The notes beneath the pieces are model-generated. The model was not told where the DNA came from, did no database searches, and saw only the letters and a list, made by a program, of their open reading frames with translations. From the NCBI GenBank assembly GCA_965262425.1, contig OZ253536.1, forward strand, positions 5,022,001-5,086,000: DNA of 64,000 nucleotides, given 5' to 3'. The DNA comes from CAZOZZ01 sp965262425 (GTDB lineage Bacteria; Acidobacteriota; Terriglobia; 20CM-2-55-15). A program made the position numbers and the translations under genes. Of this stretch, positions 17,713 through 26,129 are shown piece by piece. Position 1 is the first letter of the stretch; every line of letters begins with the position of its first letter.

Positions 17713-17818
17713 GACGTCTTCTCAGGATGCCGCGACCGGAAGCCGTCTTCATGCGGTGGCGAAACCCGTGCTTCTTGGCGCGTTTTCTATTATTTGGCTG
17801 AAATGTCCTCTTTGGCAT
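17672..17818 (-). CDS. rpmH: 50S ribosomal protein L34
   Basis: A short gene of 48 codons read directly from the sequence: it starts MPKRTFQPNNRKRAKKHGFR and continues HRMKTASGRGILRRRRAKGR, the near-invariant L34 sequence. The ATG is at 17816-17818 and the TGA at 17672-17674, the latter lying within the longest rnpA frame. It is the first gene of the leftward cluster from the origin. Confidence 0.97.
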   Translation of the reverse strand: MPKRTFQPNNRKRAKKHGFRHRMKTASGRGILRRRRAKGRKRLSVEHY

Positions 17819-18085
17819 CAGGCTTTAAGCTCCGTCAAAAACTATAAATTTAACATCGCCGGCACTCGCTGGTCAACCCTACACCTATGATTTCACGCTG
17901 GTTATTTAATCATTCACCACACTTTGACGCGTAAATTTTTCGCTTCGTTTACCCGTTGAAAACGCCCTGTCAAAAGTGTTACGCTTCGCCCTCGCAACTG
18001 GGAGAAAAAACAACCGTAAATCCCCTGTTTTCCACAGATGTGGAAATTTTCTGTGGAAAACTGTCCCCGCACTCGAACACCCGAT
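17819..18085. other. oriC: Probable replication origin (oriC), rpmH-dnaA gap
   Basis: The gap between the divergent rpmH and dnaA genes holds three DnaA-box-like nonamers close together: TTTTCCACA (18028-18036), TGTGGAAAT (18039-18047, reverse orientation) and TGTGGAAAA (18052-18060, reverse orientation). The 17835-17950 part is AT-rich. All genes to the left run left and those to the right run right, as expected where replication forks diverge. No exact TTATCCACA was found. Confidence 0.65.
17847..17876 (-). promoter_or_regulatory. Possible promoter for rpmH-rnpA-yidD-yidC
   Basis: Minus-strand TTGACC (17871-17876) and TAAATT (17847-17852) are separated by 18 bases and lie about 30 bases upstream of the rpmH ATG. 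Five and four of six positions match the sigma-70 consensus. Predicted from pattern only. Confidence 0.35.
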
Positions 18086-19390
18086 ATGGACGTCTGGAAA
18101 CAAGTACTTTCTCTCATCGAATCAAAGGTCAACCAACAAAGTTTCAATACCTGGTACAAACCCACACAGCTGATTCGACACGAAGGTCGAGCACTTTACG
18201 TTCGGGTTCCAAACGCATTTTTCCAGGACTGGCTCAACGAACACATGGACGTGGTTGTCGAAGCCGCGGAGGCAGCGGGTATCGGGACAATCGAAGTCGT
18301 TTACGTTATCGAACAGAAGCCATCCGCCGAGGTTACGGCCCGGCTTCAGGGACAACTCGACTTTGATTCGGTAGAAAACACCCTGAATTCGAGGTATAGC
18401 TTCGAAACTTTCGTCGTGGGTTCATCGAATCAATTTGCGCACGCGGCGGCCCAGGCTGTCGCAGAACGGCCATCAAAGGCCTACAACCCCCTGTTCGTGT
18501 ATGGCGGCGTCGGTCTCGGAAAAACCCATTTGATGCATGCGATCGGTCGGGAAATCAAGGCCCGGGACAAGTCATTGCGGCTGGCTTATATTTCCACCGA
18601 GAAATTCACAAACGAGTTGATCAACGCAATCCGATACGACCGTCTACCAGCGTTCCGGGACCGATACCGGAATCACGATGTGCTGCTGATCGACGACATG
18701 CAGTTCATCGCCGGAAAGGAACGCACCCAGGAAGAGTTCTTCCATACCTTCAACGCACTCTACGATATGCACAAGCAGATCGTTATATCCGCGGACTGCC
18801 CTCCCCGGGAGATCCCGACACTCGAGGAACGTCTCCATTCGCGGTTCGAGTGGGGCTTGATCGCCGACATTCAGCCACCGGACCTCGAGACCAAGATTGC
18901 AATCCTCCGGAAAAAAGCTGAACAGCAGAAGATGCCCCTGCCCGACAACGTCGCGCTATACATCGCGAGCAAGGTCAAATCAAACATCCGGGAACTTGAA
19001 GGTGCCCTGATCCGGCTGATCGCGTTCTCTTCTTTAACCGGGTCGGAGATCACGTTGCCGATGGCGCAGGAAACGCTCAGAGATCTTTTCAATCCGGGAG
19101 AAAAGCCAATCTCAATCGAGATGATCCAGAAAACGATCTCCGACTACTACGGGCTGCGCGTACAAGAAATAAAATCCAAGAACAACTCCAGGGCGATCAC
19201 ATTGCCCAGGCAGATCTGTATGTACATCTGCAAGCATCTAACCGGGGCATCTCTCCCACAAATTGGACGGGAGTTTGGCGGAAAACACCATACGACGGTC
19301 CTCCACTCCGTCTCGAAAATCGAACGATTAAGACAGAACGACAAAGAAATCAATAAGTTAGTTCAGACGCTGATGGATTCATTTAAATAA
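18086..19390 (+). CDS. dnaA: Chromosomal replication initiator protein DnaA
   Basis: 434 residues from the ATG at 18086, chosen because MDVWKQVLSLIESKVNQQSF is the standard domain I start; the frame is open to 18038 but that extension consists of DnaA-box DNA. Domain III has the P-loop YGGVGLGKTHLMHAIG and Walker B VLLIDDMQFI; domain IV has the DNA-binding signature GREFGGKHHTTVLHSV. DnaA melts oriC and loads the helicase. Boxes just upstream suggest autoregulation. No clear Shine-Dalgarno site precedes the chosen start. Confidence 0.97.
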   Translation: MDVWKQVLSLIESKVNQQSFNTWYKPTQLIRHEGRALYVRVPNAFFQDWLNEHMDVVVEAAEAAGIGTIEVVYVIEQKPSAEVTARLQGQLDFDSVENTLNSRYSFETFVVGSSNQFAHAAAQAVAERPSKAYNPLFVYGGVGLGKTHLMHAIGREIKARDKSLRLAYISTEKFTNELINAIRYDRLPAFRDRYRNHDVLLIDDMQFIAGKERTQEEFFHTFNALYDMHKQIVISADCPPREIPTLEERLHSRFEWGLIADIQPPDLETKIAILRKKAEQQKMPLPDNVALYIASKVKSNIRELEGALIRLIAFSSLTGSEITLPMAQETLRDLFNPGEKPISIEMIQKTISDYYGLRVQEIKSKNNSRAITLPRQICMYICKHLTGASLPQIGREFGGKHHTTVLHSVSKIERLRQNDKEINKLVQTLMDSFK

Positions 19391-19575
19391 GGGTGTGGTC
19401 CTGTTGTGGAACTCTTGTGAATAAAATAGGGGCGCTGGATTTCCACAGGGGACCCACAGGATGCGTGGCGCGCTCCCCACAGTTCGAGGAGGCTTCAAAG
19501 GAAGTGGCTTTAGTGGTTTAGGTTGATTTTCCTACTTGTTCACAGCCATTAAGAATAAAGATATATAAGTTTATT
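19391..19575. other. dnaA-dnaN intergenic region with DnaA-box-like sites
   Basis: A 185-base gap with TGTGGAACT (19405-19413), ATTTCCACA (19439-19447) and TTGTTCACA (19537-19545), each a near match to a DnaA box, and a strongly AT-rich run from about 19549 to the dnaN ATG (AAGAATAAAGATATATAAG). It could be a second half of a bipartite origin or the dnaN promoter region. Confidence 0.45.
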
Positions 19576-20688
19576 ATGGAATTTACTGTAAGAAAGTTCG
19601 ATCTTCTGCAAGAGCTGACCTTGATTCAAGGTGTCGTTGAACGAAAAACAACGATACCGATTCTCGCTAATGTCCTCGTTCATGCAGAAGAAGACAAGTT
19701 GGGCATTCTCGCTACGGACCTCGAGATCGGATTGAAGTCGACCTGCCCTTCGACTGTGACGGTTGGTGGAACAATCACACTCCCGGCGAAGCGTCTGTAT
19801 GAAATTGTCCGTGCACTTCCCGACAAAGAGATTCGTTTCAAGCAGGGAGACGCCAACTGGATTTCACTGACGTGTGGATCCAGTCGATTTCGTATTGCCG
19901 GGCTTCCCAAGGAAGACTTTCCGCTCTTGCCGGATCCCAAGGAAAAGGGGCTTGCCATTCCTTCCGACATCATGGCTCAGCTCATATCCCGCACGATTTA
20001 TGCCATCAGCACGGAAGATTCCAAGTACACGTTCAGTGGCGCGCTTCTGGTCATGAAGCCAGGCTCGGTGACTATGGTTGCCACGGATGGGCATCGCCTG
20101 TCCCACGTTGAAAAGCGCGATGCGATCGATGATGTTTCAGAGGAGACGAAGGTCCTGATACCCAAGAAAGCGATGACCGAATTGCTGCGCATGATCCCTG
20201 AGGGCAAGGAAGGCGGCAAAATTCAGTTCTCGCGAGATGAGAACCATTTGTTTTTTGACCTGGGCAGTCGCCTGCTGGTTTCTCGCGTGTTGAGCGGGCA
20301 GTTTCCAAATTGGGAGGCCGTGATTCCCCGCAACAACGATCGGACCTTCGTCATTGACCGCGACGAGGTTGCGGCAGCCATTCGACGAGTCGCAATTCTG
20401 GCGGATGAGAGGTCTAAGACAGTGCGTTTCGCTGTGTCGACTGGATCGCTTGAAATCGCAGCCAGTCATTCCGAGTTGGGGGAAGCGAATGAGACCCTGG
20501 CGATTGAATACGATAAAGAGGGTTTCGAAATAGGGTTCAATCACCAGTATCTCATTGATTTTCTTTCGACAATTCCAGAAACTGAGGTCTCTTTTGAGTT
20601 CAAGGACGGAGAAAGCGCGAGCCAGATCCGAGCCCTCCCCAGCGATGATTACAGCAGCCGATACATCGTCATGCCGATGCGTATTTGA
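19576..20688 (+). CDS. dnaN: DNA polymerase III sliding clamp (beta)
   Basis: The 370-residue protein begins MEFTVRKFDLLQELTLIQGV and ends DYSSRYIVMPMRI, as in bacterial beta clamps; three repeated clamp domains are visible (about 1-120, 125-245, 250-370), with VATDGHRLSHVEK in the second. It forms the dimeric ring that holds polymerase on DNA. It follows dnaA but is not followed by recF. No strong ribosome site is seen in its AT-rich leader. Confidence 0.97.
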   Translation: MEFTVRKFDLLQELTLIQGVVERKTTIPILANVLVHAEEDKLGILATDLEIGLKSTCPSTVTVGGTITLPAKRLYEIVRALPDKEIRFKQGDANWISLTCGSSRFRIAGLPKEDFPLLPDPKEKGLAIPSDIMAQLISRTIYAISTEDSKYTFSGALLVMKPGSVTMVATDGHRLSHVEKRDAIDDVSEETKVLIPKKAMTELLRMIPEGKEGGKIQFSRDENHLFFDLGSRLLVSRVLSGQFPNWEAVIPRNNDRTFVIDRDEVAAAIRRVAILADERSKTVRFAVSTGSLEIAASHSELGEANETLAIEYDKEGFEIGFNHQYLIDFLSTIPETEVSFEFKDGESASQIRALPSDDYSSRYIVMPMRI

Positions 20689-21015
20689 AACGAATTCCCA
20701 TTAGGTCGTATAAATCGTTGTTTGTAATGTAGTTAAAGCCATAAATCCAAGTCTTCGATCGAAGTTCATTCCCATAGCTCTGATTTCCGCCCTCGTATCG
20801 CCAAAAGCCTTATTTTTCAGTGAGAAAAACCACCTTTTTCTGTTAAAATAACCACTTGCTTAGGCACTTGGATGCAGTCCGTCACACGGACAACCCGAAT
20901 CGCTGTCCAGCGATTCGCATTGTTTCCAGTAAACAGATTAATATCAGTGGCTTACGATCAAGAAGCGTGCGGCAGAGGGTTTTCGTACCCTGATGATCAC
21001 ACTTAAGGAAAGAGA
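20689..21015. other. Non-coding dnaN-gyrB gap with several hairpins
   Basis: A 327-base stretch without a credible gene, in the place where many bacteria carry recF. It contains a 12-base palindrome CTTCGATCGAAG (20753-20764), a hairpin GTCCGT-CAC-ACGGAC (20877-20891), an inverted repeat with ten-base arms (CGAATCGCTG and CAGCGATTCG, 20896-20917, two-base loop) and AGGGT-TTTCGT-ACCCT (20976-20991). The last part holds the gyrB ribosome site (AAGGA at 21004). These could serve as dnaN terminators or as a gyrB leader structure. Confidence 0.5.
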
Positions 21016-23454
21016 ATGAGCAACCGGATCGATGTGCCCGACCAGAACGTCGATGTCTCCCCAGACGAAAACGGCACGTACGGAGCGGAACATATCAAAG
21101 TCCTCGAGGGCCTGGAGGCCGTCCGCAAACGCCCGGCGATGTACATCGGGTCGACCGCCGCGTCCGGGTTGCACCACCTTGTGTACGAGGTTGTCGACAA
21201 TTCCATCGACGAAGCACTGGCGGGTTATTGCACCGAAGTTCACGTCTATCTTCACATCGATGACTCCGTGACGGTCGTCGACAACGGTCGCGGTATTCCA
21301 ACCGAAATGCACCGCGACGGGAAACCGGCGGCCGAAATCGTCCTGACGAAGCTTCACGCGGGTGGGAAGTTCGACAACGACGCCTACAAAGTGTCGGGAG
21401 GCCTTCACGGCGTGGGGGTGTCGGTCGTTAACGCGTTATCTGAGAACCTGGAGCTGGAGATCTGGCGTGAAGGTAAGGTTTATGTCCAGAGCTACAAGCG
21501 CGGCAACCCCAGCGGCGAACTCGAGACCACGGGGCATACCGATCGCCGCGGCACGAAAATTCGTTTCAAACCCGATGTGGGAATTTTCGACGATACCACC
21601 TACTCTTTTGACACGCTGTCCCGGCGGCTGCGCGAGTTGGCGTTTCTGAACAAAGGCCTGCTGATTACGATCGAAGACGAACGCGACGAAAAATCGCACA
21701 AGTTTCATTACACCGGCGGCATTGTTTCGTTCGTCGAACACCTCAACAGGAAGAAGACCGGACTTCACGACCAGGTGATTTATTTTTCCGGTGTACGCGA
21801 TGGCGTCGATCTTGAGATCGCCATGCAGTACAACGACTCCTACCAGGAACAGATTTTCTCGTTTGCCAACAACATCAACACACACGAGGGTGGAACACAT
21901 CTGAGCGGCTTCAAGGCTGCGATGACGAGAACACTCAACAGCTACGCTGTGTCCAACAAGCTGTTTAAGGATCTCAAAGATAATCTTTCCGGCGACGATG
22001 TTCGTGAAGGTTTGATCTGTGTGATCAGCGTGAAACTTGCGCAACCACAGTTTGAGGGCCAAACGAAAACGAAACTGGGGAACAGCGAGGTCAAGGGTAT
22101 CGTTGAAACGCTCATCAACGAGGGTTTTGGCGCGTTTCTGGAGCAGAACCCGGGTGTAGGTAAGAAAATCATCGGCAAGGCCATCGAGGCTGCACGGGCA
22201 CGCGATGCCGCCCGCAAGGCAAGGGAACTGGTTCGCCGGAAGGGCGCCCTGGACAGCACCTCACTACCCGGCAAGCTTGCAGACTGCCAGGAACGGTCAC
22301 CCGAGCTTTCAGAGATCTTCATTGTAGAGGGAGAGTCGGCCGGCGGGTCCGCCAAGCAGGGCCGCGACCGCCGGACACAGGCTATCCTGCCGATCAAGGG
22401 AAAGATTCTGAACGTGGAAAAAGCCCGGTACGACAAGATGCTGTCGCACCAGGAAATTATCGCGATGATCACAGCGCTCGGCACGGGCATCGGTCAGGAA
22501 GATTTCGACATCGAAAAGCTCCGGTATCACAAGATCATCATCATGACGGACGCAGATGTCGATGGCTCTCATATCCGCACCTTGCTGTTGACCTTCTTCT
22601 TCCGACAAATGCCGCAGTTGATGGAACACGGTTATGTCTATATCGCGCAGCCGCCATTGTTCAAGGTCAAGAAGGGCCGGGCCGCCGCGCGGTACATCAA
22701 AGACGAAAGGGACATGTCGGCATTTCTACTGAAGAAGGCGGTCGAAAACGCCACCCTGAGCGTAGGAAAATCAGGGGAGGGAGCCGGGCGAGTCCTTGAA
22801 GGTCAGGATCTTAGCGCTTTTCTCGACCGGCTCATGGAGATTGCCCGTGTGTTCGCCCGTGTGGATCGCCATTTTCGGGACCACCGGATCGTCGACTTGT
22901 TGCTCGAATCCGAAGTCGGCGACCGTGAGTACCTCGGGGCGAAGGCGAAGATGAACGAGCTGGCCAGGAAGATTTCGACGCTCGGCTATACGACGACGCT
23001 TGCAACCGACGAGGAGCATAGCGTCCACAAGATTGTTTTTCGGCATGGCAGTTCCATTGAGCGCGAGATCGGGTATGCGGAAATCTCAAGCGCGGAGTAC
23101 CAGCGTCTGGTCCAACTGCATCAGGCAAGCGGGGAGTGGGACCGACCGCCGTTCACCGTGAAGACGGACAAGTCGACGGTCCAGCTCGAGGACCGGCAGG
23201 AACTGTTGGACCACATACTGGTTGTCGGGAAGCGAGACCTCCAGATCCAAAGATACAAAGGGCTGGGAGAAATGAACCCCGATCAGCTGTGGGAAACAAC
23301 GATGGACCCCGAGAAGCGGCGATTGCTTCAGGTCCAGGTCAACGATGCCGTCGGCAGTGATGAAATATTCAGCATTTTGATGGGTGATGCGGTCGAACCG
23401 CGCAGGCAGTTCATTCAGGACAACGCTCTGGATGTGAAAAACCTGGACGTCTAG
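21016..23454 (+). CDS. gyrB: DNA gyrase subunit B
   Basis: The 812-residue ATPase subunit has the GHKL site (YEVVDNSIDEALAGY, TVVDNGRGIP, GLHGVGVSVVNALS) and the TOPRIM domain (IVEGESAGGSAKQGRDR, PIKGKILNVEKARYDK, ADVDGSHIRTLLLTFFF). With GyrA it introduces negative supercoils. The start at 21016 has an AAGGAAAGAGA site. The region around residues 570-740 includes the insertion found in Gram-negative-type GyrB. It precedes gyrA by 45 bases. Confidence 0.97.
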   Translation: MSNRIDVPDQNVDVSPDENGTYGAEHIKVLEGLEAVRKRPAMYIGSTAASGLHHLVYEVVDNSIDEALAGYCTEVHVYLHIDDSVTVVDNGRGIPTEMHRDGKPAAEIVLTKLHAGGKFDNDAYKVSGGLHGVGVSVVNALSENLELEIWREGKVYVQSYKRGNPSGELETTGHTDRRGTKIRFKPDVGIFDDTTYSFDTLSRRLRELAFLNKGLLITIEDERDEKSHKFHYTGGIVSFVEHLNRKKTGLHDQVIYFSGVRDGVDLEIAMQYNDSYQEQIFSFANNINTHEGGTHLSGFKAAMTRTLNSYAVSNKLFKDLKDNLSGDDVREGLICVISVKLAQPQFEGQTKTKLGNSEVKGIVETLINEGFGAFLEQNPGVGKKIIGKAIEAARARDAARKARELVRRKGALDSTSLPGKLADCQERSPELSEIFIVEGESAGGSAKQGRDRRTQAILPIKGKILNVEKARYDKMLSHQEIIAMITALGTGIGQEDFDIEKLRYHKIIIMTDADVDGSHIRTLLLTFFFRQMPQLMEHGYVYIAQPPLFKVKKGRAAARYIKDERDMSAFLLKKAVENATLSVGKSGEGAGRVLEGQDLSAFLDRLMEIARVFARVDRHFRDHRIVDLLLESEVGDREYLGAKAKMNELARKISTLGYTTTLATDEEHSVHKIVFRHGSSIEREIGYAEISSAEYQRLVQLHQASGEWDRPPFTVKTDKSTVQLEDRQELLDHILVVGKRDLQIQRYKGLGEMNPDQLWETTMDPEKRRLLQVQVNDAVGSDEIFSILMGDAVEPRRQFIQDNALDVKNLDV

Positions 23455-23499
23455 ACGCACCTGTAGACCCGTAGCTCAACCAGGGACAATCCGAGCAAA

Positions 23500-25986
23500 A
23501 TGGCAGAAGAGCAGACACCTCCCGGATCGAATCACATTCCTGTAAATATTGAAGACGAGATGCGCCGGTCGTACCTCGACTACGCAATGAGCGTCATCAT
23601 CGGCAGGGCACTACCCGATGTTCGCGACGGCTTGAAACCGGTCCACCGCCGGATCCTGTTCGGCATGCGCGAGATGGGTCTGGCTTCGAATCGTCCGTAT
23701 CGGAAGTGTGCGAAAATCGTCGGTGAAGTGATGGGGAACTATCACCCCCATGGTGACAGCCCGATCTATGACTCCGTGGTGCGGATGGCCCAGCATTTTT
23801 CGTACCGATATCCACTCGTGGACGGACAGGGAAATTTCGGGTCCGTTGATGGTGATCCGCCGGCGGCGATGCGGTACACCGAAGCGCGGATGCAGGCGCT
23901 GTCGGAGGCTCTGCTCGAAGACATCGACAAGGATACCGTCGATTTTGTCGCCACCTACGATGAATCCGGGACCGAGCCTTCCTACCTTCCGGCGAGAGTT
24001 CCGAACCTCCTGGTGAATGGCTCCGGTGGTATTGCGGTGGGGATGGCGACAAACATGCCACCGCACAACCTCCGGGAGATCTGCGACGCGGTTATTCACC
24101 TCATCAACAAGAAGAGCGCCACTTATGAGGAAATCGCGGAGATGGTCCCCGGTCCGGACTTCCCGACCGCCGGCTTCATTTATGGGCGCAGCGGTATCCA
24201 GCAGGCGCACAGGGAGGGACGCGGTCAGATCACGATGCGTGCCCGGGCAATAATCGAACCGTTTGGCAAGGACCGCCATGCCATCATCATCACCGAACTG
24301 CCCTACCAGGTGAACAAGGCTCGATTGATCGAAAAGATCGCCGAACTCGTCAACAACAAAAAGATCGAGGGGATATCCGATATCCGCGACGAAAGCGACC
24401 GGGACGGTATCCGTGTGGCGATCGAGCTCAAACGTGGGGAGCAGCCGACCATTATCCTGAACAAGCTCTACAAGCAGACGGCGATGCAGTCGACCTTCGG
24501 GGTCATCAACCTGGCGATTGTCAACGGCCAGCCCCGAGTTCTGACTCTTGTGCAGCTCCTCCGGCATTTCATCGACCACCGGATCGACGTGGTTCGGCGC
24601 CGCACACAGTTCTTGTTACGACAGGCCGAAGAGCGTGCGCACATCCTGGAAGGGCTCCAGAAAGCGCTGGATCACATCGACGAGGTGATCAAGCTGATCC
24701 GCGCCGCCGGATCGCCCGCTGAAGCCAGGGACGGGTTGATCGACCGGTTTGAGTTTTCCGAGCGTCAGACCAAGGCGATTCTGGAAATGCAACTCCAGCG
24801 CCTGACCAACCTCGAGCGCCAGAAAATCGAAGACGAGATGAAGGGTCTACGCGAAAAGATCGCCGACTACAGGGAAATCCTCGCGAACGAGAACAGGTTA
24901 CGCCAGGTGATCATCCGGGAGCTGAAAGAGATACAGAAGAAATTCGGGGACGACCGTCGCACCGAAATTGTGGAGGAGGAAGCCGAACTCAGCATCGAAG
25001 ACCTCATTGCCGACGAAGACGCCGTAATCACCCTCTCCCACACCGGATACATCAAACGTACGCCGCTGGCAACCTACCGGAATCAGAGCCGCGGAGGTAA
25101 GGGCCGGATCGGTATGAAGACTCGTGAAGAAGACATCGTCACGAAAATGTATGTTGCCAGCACGCACAGCTACATACTGGTTTTCACCGATCGCGGGAAA
25201 TTGCACTGGCTCAAGGTTTACGAGATACCGGACGTGGGTGCGAGCGCTCGGGGGAAGGCGATCGTCAACCTGGTGAACATTTCGCCAGGTGAAAAGGTGG
25301 CCGCGGTCGTTTCGGTACGTGGTTTTGAGGATGCGTCTTCCGTGATCATGGCCACACGAAAAGGACAGGTGAAGAAGACGTCGCTGACGGCCTTCAGCAA
25401 CCCGAGAGCACGCGGGATCATCGCGATGAGCCTCCCGGAGGAAGATGAACTGATTGCGGTCCAGCTCATTACCGGCGATGAAACGATCGTCCTGGGAACC
25501 CACAAGGGACTCTCGATCCGATTCAGCCACGAAGATGTCCGTCAGATGGGTCGCGTGGCCTATGGCGTTCGCGGCATCCGGCTCACCAAGGACGATTACA
25601 TCGTCGGAATGATCAGTGCCGACGAGTCTGGCAATGTCTTGAGCGTCACCGAGCGAGGCTTCGGGAAGCGGACGAGGATCCGCGAATACCGCATTCAGAC
25701 CCGCGGCGGGAAAGGCATCATCAACGTGAAAACCACGAAGAGGAACGGCAAGGTCGTGGCTCTCATGCAGGTAACGGACGATTCCGGCTTGATGGTCATC
25801 ACCAAGAATGGAAAGCTTATCCGCGTCCGAGCGACCGGGATGAGAAAGGTCGGCCGCAGCACGCAGGGCGTGAAACTCATCAACCTTGGTGAGGATGACT
25901 ATGTCGCCGCTGCGACGCTGGTCGAAAGCGACAACGGCGCGGTCCAGGAGATGCTGCCCCAAGAAGACGGACCAACGGTTCACTAA
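23500..25986 (+). CDS. gyrA: DNA gyrase subunit A
   Basis: The 828-residue subunit starts with IPVNIEDEMRRSYLDYAMSV, has the quinolone-pocket segment YHPHGDSPIYDSVVRMAQ and the catalytic Tyr in AAMRYTEARMQ, then a C-terminal beta-pinwheel with the GyrA box in QSRGGKGRIGMK. The GyrA box shows it is gyrase rather than topoisomerase IV. It breaks and rejoins DNA during supercoiling. It is last of the rightward origin set, with a different kind of gene content beyond it. Confidence 0.97.
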   Translation: MAEEQTPPGSNHIPVNIEDEMRRSYLDYAMSVIIGRALPDVRDGLKPVHRRILFGMREMGLASNRPYRKCAKIVGEVMGNYHPHGDSPIYDSVVRMAQHFSYRYPLVDGQGNFGSVDGDPPAAMRYTEARMQALSEALLEDIDKDTVDFVATYDESGTEPSYLPARVPNLLVNGSGGIAVGMATNMPPHNLREICDAVIHLINKKSATYEEIAEMVPGPDFPTAGFIYGRSGIQQAHREGRGQITMRARAIIEPFGKDRHAIIITELPYQVNKARLIEKIAELVNNKKIEGISDIRDESDRDGIRVAIELKRGEQPTIILNKLYKQTAMQSTFGVINLAIVNGQPRVLTLVQLLRHFIDHRIDVVRRRTQFLLRQAEERAHILEGLQKALDHIDEVIKLIRAAGSPAEARDGLIDRFEFSERQTKAILEMQLQRLTNLERQKIEDEMKGLREKIADYREILANENRLRQVIIRELKEIQKKFGDDRRTEIVEEEAELSIEDLIADEDAVITLSHTGYIKRTPLATYRNQSRGGKGRIGMKTREEDIVTKMYVASTHSYILVFTDRGKLHWLKVYEIPDVGASARGKAIVNLVNISPGEKVAAVVSVRGFEDASSVIMATRKGQVKKTSLTAFSNPRARGIIAMSLPEEDELIAVQLITGDETIVLGTHKGLSIRFSHEDVRQMGRVAYGVRGIRLTKDDYIVGMISADESGNVLSVTERGFGKRTRIREYRIQTRGGKGIINVKTTKRNGKVVALMQVTDDSGLMVITKNGKLIRVRATGMRKVGRSTQGVKLINLGEDDYVAAATLVESDNGAVQEMLPQEDGPTVH

Positions 25987-26100
25987 ATCAAAGCTAGGAG
26001 CCCGTCGCTGAACCAACGGCAACAATTGACTTCACTGACGAACTCCCATTAACATTCCAGCCTTCAGATTCCAGGGTATTTTTTCCTGCCGGCGGGCTAT

Positions 26101-26117
26101 TTTTCGGCGGCCGAAAA
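26101..26117 (+). terminator. Hairpin after gyrA, overlapping the acylase ribosome site
   Basis: TTTTCGGC-G-GCCGAAAA is a perfect inverted repeat with a one-base centre. It ends inside the AAGGAG ribosome site (26115-26120) of the penicillin acylase gene at 26130. A smaller GC palindrome (CCTGCCGGCGGG) lies just before it at 26085-26096. It may end gyrA transcription or mask the downstream start; no clean U-run follows. Confidence 0.35.
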
Positions 26118-26129
26118 GGAGCATCGACC

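Noticed and set aside
23737..23790. Pro after Ser in the GyrA quinolone pocket (HGDSPIYD) as a resistance change
   Set aside because: SP and TP are frequent natural variants at this spot across bacteria, so it does not indicate acquired resistance.
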